Below, one piece after another: positions 32,509 to 41,090 of a DNA stretch of 64,000 nucleotides; the stretch's first letter is position 1, and each line of letters begins with the position of its first letter. Below the pieces are notes generated by a model. The model saw nothing but the letters and a program-made list of their open reading frames with translations, did not search any database and had not been told where the DNA came from. Origin of the DNA: Ferruginibacter sp. (GTDB lineage Bacteria > Bacteroidota > Bacteroidia > Chitinophagales > Chitinophagaceae); the NCBI GenBank assembly GCA_019638485.1, contig JAHBTP010000001.1, positions 496,001 to 560,000 on the forward strand, written 5' to 3'. Made by a program: the position numbers and the translations under genes.

Positions 32509-34897
32509 TTCCAATGGTAAAGTTGAAATTTTCATATCGCCATTGACGATAGTTTGTCTTTCTTCCAAATAGTTTAGGAAGTAAGTCATCGAAACCAATG
32601 TTTGGTAATTTCCAACCGTTATTTATATAGCTTAGCTCCGGCCGTTTTACTCTAAATCCTAAGTCGAGTCGAACAACGAAGTAGTTAAAGTCCAGTCTGA
32701 ATCCCGTTCCCACAGCCATACCCAATTCTTTATACAGGTTTTTAAATTTAAATTGTGCACTATCGGTAATACTACCTCCTCGTGCATTGCGTAGGTTCCA
32801 AATGTTGCCTACATCAACAAATAGGGCACCACGTAATGTAAGCGTATTAGGAATAATACGTGCAATTATATAACGGTATTCTGCATTAGCTTCCAATTGT
32901 AGATCACCGGTACGGTCATTAAAAATATTTTGTCCAAATGGAGCTAATTTTTGTGCGCCCCTGCCAATGCCTCTCACCGGCCATGCACGCATACCGTTAT
33001 TTCCACCGCTGAAATATTGTTTAAAGAAGGGTAGGGTAGTATCTCTTCCTACAGCAATACCTATACCAGTAAATAATCTAAAAGCCAGTGCTGTGTTTTT
33101 ATATGTTGTTGTATGTTTATACTCTATGTCTGTACGAACATATTGTCTTCGATATTTTTTAAACACCGGTAATAGTGCACCCCATGTTAAGCCGGATTCT
33201 TCAATGTTTAAGGTAATGCTTCGCTCTTTTGATAAGCTATGTGGGTGCTTGGGATTAAAATAGCTATGGGTTACGCCTGCGCTCATTCCCGGAATAAATG
33301 CGGTATTGTATGAGTATCGTAAAAATGGAATTGAATCCAGTATTCTTCTAAAGCTGTCTGTTTGATTATATAGGTCGTTGAATTCAACATTTATAGGTTT
33401 AAATGTCCATTTCCAATTTTTCTTATTTTGGATATTAATACCATAACTCAGGTTAAATGCTCGTGTATTAAATAGGTACAACCTGTTGCTATAGGAAATA
33501 TTAGCATTAATAAAAGACTCGGCAGATGAGAAGGTCTTTTGGTTTAATGATTTAAATGGCGTTACCAAGCGTGGAAATACCAGCATATTGGCATAGCTGA
33601 TTTCAGTAGCATTAATCAAACTGGAGTTTAGTTCACGGTAACGATTATTAAATTCTACCCCTGCACGAATATTATGTGTCATTCTTATTCCTTCGTGAGC
33701 TAAATTTCTGTCGGTGAGACTTAAATTTCCCGATAATCCAAACAGGTTTCCTGCCAAAGCATTATTGGTGTTGCTATTAGCTGAATAGCTTGCCTCAAGG
33801 GCAGCTTCAAACCCATATTTATTGGAGGGGAGGAGTTCTACAATGAGGTTTACTTTATTGGGAATAGTTGAATCTTCCGCTATTCGAATATTGACGCTTT
33901 CCCATAGCCCTGTTTTATTGAAATTATTAATGGTTTGAAAGTACTGGCTTTGGCTAAAAATCATTCCAGGCCGCAGGGTTATCAAACTAAATAATAAGGA
34001 AGGTTTATACAGGAATTGATGGTAACGTATTTGGATACCCGAAGATTGAACAATTTTATGCGAAGCAGCATAAACCTTATCTCCGGGAAAGAAATCGGGC
34101 AATACAATTACTGAGTCAACCGTATATTGCTGTAAGCGGCTTGAATCTGAGAGTGGATTTAATACTAAGGTAAGCCTGATTTCGGGAGAGTCTCTTTTTT
34201 GTGAAGAGAGCGCTAATTGTTCCCATTGTTCCAGCGGGTCTGCAGATATAGTTATCAGGGGTATGAATGTAGTATCTCCCCTCATCCTTAGTTCACTTGC
34301 GGTGAATTTAAAATAGCCATTATTTCTTAGGGTATCTACCAGTCGGCTAATCTCACCGGTTACGCCAAGTTTTGTTACCGGCATTCCGGTTTTAATCAGG
34401 CTTTTATCGCGGTTACGTAAAATTATTTTCTGTAATGCTGAATCTTGTAACTCATATTTTAAGCTACTGATAAGTGTGGGATTGCCTGCATCTATTTTGT
34501 AATTTACTTTTACCCGTCTGCCGGTAGTATCGGCTTTAAATCTTACCCGAGCGTGATAGTATCCCAGATGAAACATGGAGGCTTGGATATTCTTTGCAGA
34601 TTGAGCAGAAAAAATACTGTCGTATCGTGGGGGGCGTATTACATTTCTAATAAAAAACATTGATTCCCTAATGGTAAGCTTACTGCTGTCATCTAATTGA
34701 TCTTCCATCCGAGCACTTAGGTCGGTTTTTTCAAGTTTTGAAAATTTACCACCTTTTACAGCTATCGTATTTTTTATAAGATAGGGTTTATGAGCCGGCG
34801 CTTTTTTTGCTACGGTACAGGAGAAGAGGTACATTGTGCATAACATTACTATACAACCCAGCAATATGCTGCCATTTGGCACTAATTTTATTTTCAT
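32492..34897 (-). CDS. tamL: TamL-type BamA/TamA-family outer-membrane lipoprotein
   Basis: An 801-aa Omp85-family protein. Start taken at 34897 (MKIKLVPNGSILLG); the signal ends in lipobox LFSC, so it is lipidated, as in Bacteroidetes TamL. POTRA-like periplasmic domains run to about residue 390, with YHARVRFKADTTGRRVKVNYKIDAG split over residues 115-140. The barrel contains GGNNGMRAWPVRGIGRG (the Omp85 loop 6 region, whose (V/I)RG(F/Y) core is VRGIG here) and the protein ends with Phe (ISYPF), a proper barrel-sorting signal. It acts in inserting outer-membrane or secretion proteins. The start codon overlaps the divergent methyltransferase start. An alternative upstream start at 34918 would add seven residues. 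Confidence 0.85.
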   Translation of the reverse strand: MKIKLVPNGSILLGCIVMLCTMYLFSCTVAKKAPAHKPYLIKNTIAVKGGKFSKLEKTDLSARMEDQLDDSSKLTIRESMFFIRNVIRPPRYDSIFSAQSAKNIQASMFHLGYYHARVRFKADTTGRRVKVNYKIDAGNPTLISSLKYELQDSALQKIILRNRDKSLIKTGMPVTKLGVTGEISRLVDTLRNNGYFKFTASELRMRGDTTFIPLITISADPLEQWEQLALSSQKRDSPEIRLTLVLNPLSDSSRLQQYTVDSVIVLPDFFPGDKVYAASHKIVQSSGIQIRYHQFLYKPSLLFSLITLRPGMIFSQSQYFQTINNFNKTGLWESVNIRIAEDSTIPNKVNLIVELLPSNKYGFEAALEASYSANSNTNNALAGNLFGLSGNLSLTDRNLAHEGIRMTHNIRAGVEFNNRYRELNSSLINATEISYANMLVFPRLVTPFKSLNQKTFSSAESFINANISYSNRLYLFNTRAFNLSYGINIQNKKNWKWTFKPINVEFNDLYNQTDSFRRILDSIPFLRYSYNTAFIPGMSAGVTHSYFNPKHPHSLSKERSITLNIEESGLTWGALLPVFKKYRRQYVRTDIEYKHTTTYKNTALAFRLFTGIGIAVGRDTTLPFFKQYFSGGNNGMRAWPVRGIGRGAQKLAPFGQNIFNDRTGDLQLEANAEYRYIIARIIPNTLTLRGALFVDVGNIWNLRNARGGSITDSAQFKFKNLYKELGMAVGTGFRLDFNYFVVRLDLGFRVKRPELSYINNGWKLPNIGFDDLLPKLFGRKTNYRQWRYENFNFTIGISYPF

Positions 34898-35642
34898 GTT
34901 AAGCAAATCCGTTATCAAATATATTCAAAGTTTACAGCAGAAAAAATTCCGTGATGAACATAAAGTGTTTGTTGCAGAAGGAACGAAAGTAGTAGGAGAC
35001 TTAATTAAACATAATGCGTTTCAATTACAAGCAGTTTATTGCCTGTCTTCTTTTTACTTCAAATATAAAGAGATGTTGCCCGAAGATCAGGTGCATTTGA
35101 TAAATGAACAAGAGTTAGAAAAAATAGCCCATCTTCATACACCCAATGAAGTGGTGGCTATTTTTTATCAATGTTCGGTACAGCAGGTTAAGGAAATCAG
35201 TGGCAGCATTACTTTATTGCTGGATGATATTAGGGACCCGGGAAATTTGGGCACCATCATTCGTACTGCAGACTGGTTTGGAATTAAAAATATTGTTTGT
35301 TCTAAAAGTTGTGTAGAAATGTATAATCCAAAAGTTGTACAAAGCACAATGGCAAGTTTAGGTAATGTTAATATCCTATATACAAATTTAGAAGAGTGGA
35401 TAAAGCAGCATCCTAATATTCCGCTTTATGCCGCTACATTGTATGGAGAATCATTAAATGAAAAAACTGCGGTTAAAGAGGCTTTGTTATTGATAGGTAA
35501 TGAATCAAAGGGGATATCATCGAGTTTGATTCCACTTGTTCATCACCCTGTAATGATTAAGGGGTTTGGCAATGCCGAGTCATTAAATGCCGCGATAGCA
35601 GCAGGGATTTTAATCTATTCGTTTCAACAGCGACTTATCTGA
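34896..35642 (+). CDS. TrmH/SpoU-family rRNA 2'-O-methyltransferase
   Basis: A 248-aa SPOUT methyltransferase. The N-terminal substrate-binding domain (KYIQSLQQKKFRDEHKVFVAEG) is of the L30e-like type. The knotted catalytic domain has motif 1 LLDDIRDPGNLGTIIRTADWFGI (about residues 108-130, Asn and Arg conserved), motif 2 LLIGNESKGIS (near 194) and motif 3 IKGFGNAESLNAAIAAGILIY (near 223-243). It probably methylates a ribose in 23S rRNA; RlmB-like is the closest family, but the exact site is not predictable. The ATG at 34896 shares CATG with the start of tamL. The end overlaps the convergent permease by 8 nt. Confidence 0.88.
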   Translation: MLSKSVIKYIQSLQQKKFRDEHKVFVAEGTKVVGDLIKHNAFQLQAVYCLSSFYFKYKEMLPEDQVHLINEQELEKIAHLHTPNEVVAIFYQCSVQQVKEISGSITLLLDDIRDPGNLGTIIRTADWFGIKNIVCSKSCVEMYNPKVVQSTMASLGNVNILYTNLEEWIKQHPNIPLYAATLYGESLNEKTAVKEALLLIGNESKGISSSLIPLVHHPVMIKGFGNAESLNAAIAAGILIYSFQQRLI

Positions 35643-36864
35643 AATGGATTGCTTTAATGGGCAGGATACGGCGTATAATTAATGTTGGAATAATAAGTGT
35701 TAACATACAAATGAATAAGGTAATGATATCCACTAATAATACCTGCCACCAAATGATGTGTGCCACAGCAGTACGCATAAAATAAGCCTCTTCATTTAGT
35801 TTAATAAAGCCCGTAGCTTGTTGCAACCAACAAACACCCAGTCCTACGAGGGTGCCAATGATTATACCGGTTACTGCGATGAAGCTCGTATTATATAAAA
35901 ATATTTTTTGTATGGTCCAGTTTGAAGCGCCAATTGCTTTGAGTACACCAATCATTCTGGTTCTTTCCAAAACCAAAATAATTAAACAGGTTATCAGGTT
36001 TACTACAGCTACGATAACCATTATAATTAAAAGGATATTTTTTAATTGACCTTGAAGTGAAAGCCAATCAAAAATACTGGGAAAAATTTCGATTATGCTT
36101 TTCGCATACCATGTTTGCGGTAAATGTTGATAAATGTCTTCGGCTGTTTTATTTAAGTTCTTGTGTTGATTTAACATTACCTCATAACCGCCGATTTCAT
36201 TATTTTTCCAACTGTTTAATCTTCTTATCAGATTAATATCACAGAGTGCGAAGTTCTTATCATACTCTTCAATTCCGGTTTTATAAATCCCGGAGACGAT
36301 AAGTTTTCTAGCTGTTTTTGTTCCGTTTTGACGAAAGAAAAAGACCAATAAAGTGTCATTCGTTTTCAGGTTCAGTCGGTTTGCCGTATAGGAGCTGATA
36401 TTAATTTCATTACTATAACTACTATCTTTAGATACAAACCATTTTCCATCTTGTAAAAAACTGTTGAATCGGTTGTAATGAAAATTATGGCCATAGCCTT
36501 TTAGTAAAACGCTTTCAATGTCTTGACCAAACTTTAATATAGCAGATTTGGTAGCATAATGGTCAATAGATAAAACATCATTTCTTGAATTCAGGTATAA
36601 TTCAATGGAATCATTTCTAAGAATAGGATCTTCTTCGGCAATACTTACTCGTAAATCGAGATTTTGTTGAACCCTGATATGCCCCCAAAAATTGAATACC
36701 TTTTCGCTTATTGCGTTTTGGAAGCCGTTTACAAAACTGAGGGCTACAATCATTACAGCAACACTTAGCGCAGTAGCACTTATGGCAAGGCGAATAATAA
36801 ATTGAGAGAAGGAGTATTTCCTTGCTGTAGCTATTCGTTGTGATATAAAAAATGAAAGGTTCAA
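35635..36864 (-). CDS. FtsX-like ABC transporter permease (LolC/LolE-like)
   Basis: A 409-aa MacB/FtsX-family permease. One membrane helix lies near residues 22-47, a large periplasmic domain follows to about 265, and three C-terminal helices lie at about 275-300, 320-345 and 370-400. ERTRMIGVLKAIGASNWTIQKIF (about 299-321) is the coupling motif of this family. It resembles LolC/LolE, which release lipoproteins from the inner membrane. No ATPase partner gene is adjacent, so its LolD would be encoded elsewhere. It converges on the SpoU gene. Confidence 0.85.
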   Translation of the reverse strand: MNLSFFISQRIATARKYSFSQFIIRLAISATALSVAVMIVALSFVNGFQNAISEKVFNFWGHIRVQQNLDLRVSIAEEDPILRNDSIELYLNSRNDVLSIDHYATKSAILKFGQDIESVLLKGYGHNFHYNRFNSFLQDGKWFVSKDSSYSNEINISSYTANRLNLKTNDTLLVFFFRQNGTKTARKLIVSGIYKTGIEEYDKNFALCDINLIRRLNSWKNNEIGGYEVMLNQHKNLNKTAEDIYQHLPQTWYAKSIIEIFPSIFDWLSLQGQLKNILLIIMVIVAVVNLITCLIILVLERTRMIGVLKAIGASNWTIQKIFLYNTSFIAVTGIIIGTLVGLGVCWLQQATGFIKLNEEAYFMRTAVAHIIWWQVLLVDIITLFICMLTLIIPTLIIRRILPIKAIHFR

Positions 36865-36908
36865 TTTAATTATTTGGTATCTTTCAAAAATAATTCAAAA
36901 CATCTGAA

Positions 36909-38189
36909 ATGAATTGTAGAGGTTTTATATTGTTATTGACATTTTTAATGATTTCGTTACTGGGTATTTCCCAAATGGTAACAGTAAACCTTCCTTCCAA
37001 TATTAAAACACCTCAGTTGGCACGTTATGGCGACCAATTGGCTATGCCTATTTACCGGTTGGGTTCAGAGGATAAGATTGCGCTTGAATTTGATGATTTG
37101 GATAATGATGTAAAAAGTTATTATTATACCTATGTATTGTGTGATTATAATTGGAAGCCGGCTAATCTTTCTTCTTTCGATTATATTAAAGGGTTTACTC
37201 AAAACAGAATTACCACCTACCGCTATTCTTCTGTTGCACTAACTCGCTATACGCATTATGAAGTTATTTTGCCGGAGCGCGATGTAATGCCGGTAAGGTC
37301 TGGTAATTATTTGCTAAAAGTGTATTTGGATGGAGATACTTCTAAAACACAGTTTGAGATGAGGATGTTGGTAACTGATTCAAAGGCATCTATTTTAGGT
37401 GAGGTAGTTCAACCTTTCACACCAGATTTATTCAAGACACATCAGAAATTAAAATTTTCGGTTGTGTTGAAAGGTATTGATGCATTTAGTGCTGCTCAGC
37501 AGGTTAAGGTAGTTATTTTGCAGAATAATCGTTGGGATGTGTCTCAGCGGGATATACCGCCAACATTTACCCGAGGTAATTCGTTGGAATTTAATTCTGA
37601 AAACATTGGCATTTTCCCGGGTGGTAAGGAATGGCGATGGGCTGACTTGAGGAGTTTTCGTTTACAAAGTGATCGGGTAGATTCCGGCAGCTATCATAAA
37701 GCCTCTACCGAATTATTTATGGTTCAAGATGGAGATAGAAATGGCCAACGGTATGTTTATTTTTCAGACATTAACGGTGGATATTTTATTACCACCTATG
37801 AATCTGTTAATCCACTATGGCAAGGTGATTACGCTACCGTTCATTTTTATTTTGCACCACCTAACGGTGTAGCATATTCGAATAAGGACGTCTTTCTTGC
37901 CGGCCAATACACCTCTTATCAAACCACTGATTTATGGAAAATGACATTTAATCCACAAACCCGAAGATATGAAGGAGCATGGTTTATGAAACAGGGTTAT
38001 TATAATTATAGTTACACGGTGCAGGATCCTAATACCGGAGCCAGGCTGGATATAGAAGGGAATTATTGGGAAACTGAGAATAAATACACCATTTTAGTTT
38101 ATTACAAATCACTTACAGATCGTAATGATCAGCTTTTAGGCATTGGCGAGGTGCGTTCCCGTTCTGATCGTCCGGGACTTAGCTTTTAG
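36909..38189 (+). CDS. type IX secretion system plug-like protein (DUF5103)
   Basis: A 426-aa secreted protein with a signal peptide (about residues 1-20). Its middle and end match DUF5103: YYYTYVLCDYNWKPANLS (about 77-94), RYSSVALTRYTHYEVILP (about 107-124), DINGGYFITTYESVNPLW and LEGAWFMKQGYYNYSY-like (EGAWFMKQGYYNYSYTVQD) in the C-terminal half. In Flavobacterium the DUF5103 Plug binds the SprA channel of the T9SS to keep it closed. This supports T9SS in the organism, but whether this one is the plug is inference. The ATG lies 44 bp from the divergent permease gene. Confidence 0.8.
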   Translation: MNCRGFILLLTFLMISLLGISQMVTVNLPSNIKTPQLARYGDQLAMPIYRLGSEDKIALEFDDLDNDVKSYYYTYVLCDYNWKPANLSSFDYIKGFTQNRITTYRYSSVALTRYTHYEVILPERDVMPVRSGNYLLKVYLDGDTSKTQFEMRMLVTDSKASILGEVVQPFTPDLFKTHQKLKFSVVLKGIDAFSAAQQVKVVILQNNRWDVSQRDIPPTFTRGNSLEFNSENIGIFPGGKEWRWADLRSFRLQSDRVDSGSYHKASTELFMVQDGDRNGQRYVYFSDINGGYFITTYESVNPLWQGDYATVHFYFAPPNGVAYSNKDVFLAGQYTSYQTTDLWKMTFNPQTRRYEGAWFMKQGYYNYSYTVQDPNTGARLDIEGNYWETENKYTILVYYKSLTDRNDQLLGIGEVRSRSDRPGLSF

Positions 38190-38243
38190 CTACATTTTTA
38201 CTGAATTTCACTTTTGAACGCTACAAATCTCGGTATCGGGACG

Positions 38244-38251
38244 TATATTTG
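38244..38251 (+). promoter_or_regulatory. -7 box of the SRP RNA gene
   Basis: TATATTTG matches TAnnTTTG and lies 5 nt before the SRP RNA 5' end, which fits the start of transcription. A TTTG at 38213-38216 is 27 nt upstream, slightly too far for a normal -33. Confidence 0.6.
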
Positions 38252-38256
38252 CACCC

Positions 38257-38350
38257 GGCAAGTCTTATACGACCAGCTCCTGCTGAACTCCCCCAGGACC
38301 GGAAGGTAGCAAGGGTAGGTGGTTGAGCGGTGCGATATAAGTAACTTGCC
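38257..38350 (+). ncRNA. ffs: signal recognition particle RNA, small bacterial type
   Basis: A 94-nt RNA closed by GGCAAGT (38257-38263) pairing with ACTTGCC (38344-38350). The hallmark apical part has the GGAAGGTAGCAAGGG segment (38301-38315), which includes the GGAA tetraloop, preceded by CCCCCAGGACC on the 5' side. It binds Ffh for co-translational targeting. Six T directly after the closing stem act as terminator. A -7 box lies just before it. Confidence 0.93.
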
Positions 38351-38380
38351 TTTTTTATATTCAATTAAATTTTATAAGAT

Positions 38381-39034
38381 ATGAAATTTTTTCTTGACAC
38401 GGCTAATCTCGATCAAATTAAGGAGGCACATGATTTAGGCGTTTTAGATGGTATTACAACCAATCCGTCTTTAATGGCAAAAGAAGGCGTGAAGGGGTAT
38501 GATGCAGTGGTGAATCATTACAAAACGATTTGTGAAATTGTAGATGGTGATGTAAGCGCTGAAGTATTGTCAACTGATTTTAAATCCATGATAGAAGAGG
38601 GGGAGCGTTTAGCTGCCATACATCCAAATATTGTAGTTAAAGTGCCTATGATAAAGGACGGTGTAAAAGCCATTAAGTGGTTTACTGATCATGATATTAG
38701 AACGAATTGCACACTGGTATTTTCGGCAGGTCAGGCTATATTAGCTGCAAAGGCCGGAGCTGCTTATGTTAGCCCATTTATCGGCCGTATTGATGATAGT
38801 GGATGGGATGGGATGGAGCTAATATATCAGATCAGGGCTATTTATGATATGCAGGGTTATTTTACTGAAATACTTGCTGCATCTATTCGTAGCACCAATC
38901 ATATTATTAGTTGCGCTGAGGCAGGTGCTGATGTTTGCACAACTCCGTTAGATCCTCTATTGGGTTTGTTGAAGCATCCATTAACGGATATTGGCTTGGC
39001 AAAGTTTTGTGAAGACGCTAAAAAGTTCTCCTAA
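38381..39034 (+). CDS. fsa: fructose-6-phosphate aldolase/transaldolase (FSA-type)
   Basis: A 217-aa class I aldolase of the short transaldolase group. Schiff-base Lys87 lies in NIVVKVPM; TTNPSLMAKEG (about 26-36) and the YVSPFIGRIDDSGWDG motif (about 129-144) are present. The family includes both true transaldolases and fructose-6-phosphate aldolases, and the sequence does not separate these. It moves a dihydroxyacetone unit in the pentose phosphate pathway. A terminator follows. The SRP RNA gene ends 30 nt upstream. Confidence 0.93.
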   Translation: MKFFLDTANLDQIKEAHDLGVLDGITTNPSLMAKEGVKGYDAVVNHYKTICEIVDGDVSAEVLSTDFKSMIEEGERLAAIHPNIVVKVPMIKDGVKAIKWFTDHDIRTNCTLVFSAGQAILAAKAGAAYVSPFIGRIDDSGWDGMELIYQIRAIYDMQGYFTEILAASIRSTNHIISCAEAGADVCTTPLDPLLGLLKHPLTDIGLAKFCEDAKKFS

Positions 39035-39065
39035 TTAGGAATATTTTATTTCTTCTTTGGAATGA

Positions 39066-39110
39066 AGCACGCTGTTGAGTAAATACTTAGCAACGTGCTT
39101 TTTTCTTTTT
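39066..39110 (+). terminator. intrinsic terminator after fsa
   Basis: AGCAC (39066-39070) and GTTG (39074-39077) pair with CAAC (39091-39094) and GTGCT (39095-39099), leaving a 3-nt bulge and a 13-nt loop. A T-run follows. Confidence 0.7.
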
Positions 39111-39147
39111 AGGTAAATGGATAACCCATGATCAAATTTCTTAGCCA

Positions 39148-39780
39148 TTATTTTGTGGCTGAAATACCTATTCTCTTTTTTAGATAACGGTTTTGATCAA
39201 GCTCTTGAAGCATAAATAAAGCAATATCACCTGCATTTATTTTATTCAAATTTGGAGATGGTGTAACATTTGCGGTAGTTATAAATTCGCCGGTAGGCCC
39301 TTCATTTAAAATATTGGGTGCACAAATAAATGACCAATCAAGGGTTGAATTAACGAGGGTTTCGTAGGCCGCAAGATGTTCCATACCTACCGCCAGAAAT
39401 TCTTCAGGATAATCGGGTTCGTGCATAATATATTTATTTGGCCCATCTAAAATCCCCGCCCCACCCAAGGCAACAATACGCTTAACGCCAGCTTTTTCCA
39501 TTTGACTAACGATATTCTTCATACCTAATGAACGGGTTTTGTCTAAACCATCCATACTGCCTCCAATTACACTTAACACAGCCTCACAGCCTTCAACAGC
39601 ATTCAAAACCTGCTCCTCATCAAACAGTGCACCCTGCATTAATTGGAGGTTATCGTTTTTGGGAAAAGGTGCCGTAAAAACATTTCTGCCAAAAGCGCGT
39701 ACAAAATGTTTAAAAATAAGCGCATCAGAAACCAAATATTTTCCTACCATTCCGGTAGCACCAAATATTACAATCTTCAT
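39148..39780 (-). CDS. NAD(P)-binding epimerase-like protein (NmrA/SDR type)
   Basis: A 210-aa Rossmann-fold protein. The nucleotide-binding motif GATGMVGKYL (residues 7-16) is at the N-terminus. The following parts read QLMQGALFDEEQVLNAVEGCEAVLSVIGG and VKRIVALGGAGILDG, typical of atypical SDRs such as NAD(P)H-binding YwnB-like proteins. The catalytic Tyr-Lys pair is not clearly present, so it may sense redox state or reduce a small substrate. It is a stand-alone gene, divergent from the amidotransferase at 39812 with 31 bp between. Function not assignable. Confidence 0.8.
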   Translation of the reverse strand: MKIVIFGATGMVGKYLVSDALIFKHFVRAFGRNVFTAPFPKNDNLQLMQGALFDEEQVLNAVEGCEAVLSVIGGSMDGLDKTRSLGMKNIVSQMEKAGVKRIVALGGAGILDGPNKYIMHEPDYPEEFLAVGMEHLAAYETLVNSTLDWSFICAPNILNEGPTGEFITTANVTPSPNLNKINAGDIALFMLQELDQNRYLKKRIGISATK

Positions 39781-39811
39781 ATTTTAGCTTTTAATTATTA
39801 ATAGCAAAATT

Positions 39812-40378
39812 ATGGCCAAAGTATTGGTGTTGGATAATTACGATTCTTTTACTTTCAATTTGGTACACCAGGCCGAAGCTATTTTACAAGATAAAGTTAA
39901 TGTTTATAAAAATGATGAAATAGATATAGATGCCATTGCTCAATTTGATAAGATATTATTATCACCCGGTCCCGGCTTACCCTCGGAAGCAGGAATAATG
40001 ATGAAATTGATATCGGTTTTTGGAAGTAAGAAATCCATATTGGGGGTTTGTTTGGGGTGCCAGGCGATAGCTGAAGTGTATGGAGGAACTTTATATAATC
40101 CGGATATTTTTCATGGCGTTTCAATGCCTGTTTGGTATAAGGAAACAGAGCCTTTATATAGAGGGATGACAAACCCATTTATTGCAGGCAGGTATCATAG
40201 TTGGGTAATTAATAGTGAAAATTTTCCGGATAGCTTGAAAATTACAGCTTATGATGAAAAAGGACTTATTATGGGGGTTTCACATCGTATCTTTGACGTA
40301 AAGGGAGTTCAATTTCACCCTGAAAGTATAATGACACCTGAAGGGCGTCAGATTTTATTAAATTGGTTAACTGAATAA
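39812..40378 (+). CDS. anthranilate/aminodeoxychorismate synthase glutaminase subunit (TrpG/PabA)
   Basis: A 188-aa class I glutamine amidotransferase. The nucleophile is in GVCLGCQAIAEVYGG (Cys near residue 79), and the His-Glu pair is in VQFHPESIMTPEG (His and Glu near 168-170). LDNYDSFTFNLV (residues 6-17) and LLSPGPGLP are standard. It supplies ammonia to a synthase that makes anthranilate (tryptophan) or aminodeoxychorismate (folate). The synthase subunit is not nearby and there are no trpD/C/B/A genes, so PabA or TrpG cannot be chosen. It is followed after 12 nt by a degenerate TrpF-like gene. Confidence 0.92.
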   Translation: MAKVLVLDNYDSFTFNLVHQAEAILQDKVNVYKNDEIDIDAIAQFDKILLSPGPGLPSEAGIMMKLISVFGSKKSILGVCLGCQAIAEVYGGTLYNPDIFHGVSMPVWYKETEPLYRGMTNPFIAGRYHSWVINSENFPDSLKITAYDEKGLIMGVSHRIFDVKGVQFHPESIMTPEGRQILLNWLTE

Positions 40379-40390
40379 AAAAGATTGGAT

Positions 40391-41002
40391 ATGAATATAA
40401 TGGTAAATGGTGTGACACAAATGAAACACTTACGTCAATTGGATGGATTAGGTGTTCAATATGCAAGTTTGATAGCAGAGCCGTCAAATGTGCTTTCTAT
40501 TGAAAACTGGCAGGATGAAGACTTGGATATTCAATTGGTAGGAAAATTTCGAAATCCTGATTTTGCTCAGGTAGATGAGTTAATGGAAAAATGTAATTTC
40601 AGTGTTATTCATCTTGATGGTGATGAGTCTCCATTTCTTTGTGATAAAATATCAGGAGAGTGGGAGTTAATAAAAACGATACGGATAGATTTGAATGAAG
40701 GGATCTTTCCAGAAAATGTGTTAGAAGAATTTGATGAGGTTTGTGATTATTATTTTTTCGAATCTGTTCAACGCCAGCCTTGGAAGCAGGAATTTTGGGA
40801 TTTATTAATGGGTGTTAATATAGAAAAGCCATTTTTTATTTCCGGTTCGTTTATACCTACCAGTTCTGCTTTGTTGCATCAATTTAAGCATCCTGATTTC
40901 TTTGGAGTATGCTATGACCGGGAAGTGAGGGATGATAGCGGAGAAATTGATATGGCTACGCTTCTTTCTGCTATAAACGTTATTCAACCATTAAGGCGAT
41001 AA
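40391..41002 (+). CDS. degenerate phosphoribosylanthranilate isomerase-like protein
   Basis: A 203-aa protein with the length and layout of TrpF, a TIM barrel that isomerises phosphoribosylanthranilate. The N-terminal KICG(I/M)T motif is replaced by MVNGVTQ, so the catalytic Cys is Asn. The usual Gly-rich phosphate-binding loop is unusual (FISGSFIPTSSALL), and the last SGVE-type stretch reads DREVRDDSGEID. The normal catalytic Asp also has no clear counterpart. It is therefore likely to be a pseudo-enzyme or a TrpF with altered chemistry. ATG at 40391 preferred over 40400. It follows the PabA/TrpG gene by 12 nt. The homology call is moderate; activity as PRAI is doubtful. Confidence 0.6.
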   Translation: MNIMVNGVTQMKHLRQLDGLGVQYASLIAEPSNVLSIENWQDEDLDIQLVGKFRNPDFAQVDELMEKCNFSVIHLDGDESPFLCDKISGEWELIKTIRIDLNEGIFPENVLEEFDEVCDYYFFESVQRQPWKQEFWDLLMGVNIEKPFFISGSFIPTSSALLHQFKHPDFFGVCYDREVRDDSGEIDMATLLSAINVIQPLRR

Positions 41003-41040
41003 TTATTAAGGAAAAATTAAGGCAGGGGAAGCAAACGCAA

Positions 41041-41073
41041 TTTGCTGCTCCTCCTAAAAAAAAGGTACATTTG
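41041..41073 (+). promoter_or_regulatory. promoter of the TlpA-like gene
   Basis: TTTG (41041-41044) and TACATTTG (41066-41073) are 21 nt apart, a full match to the Bacteroidetes promoter. The ATG of the next gene is at 41091. Confidence 0.7.
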
Positions 41074-41090
41074 AGTTTAATTTTCATTCT

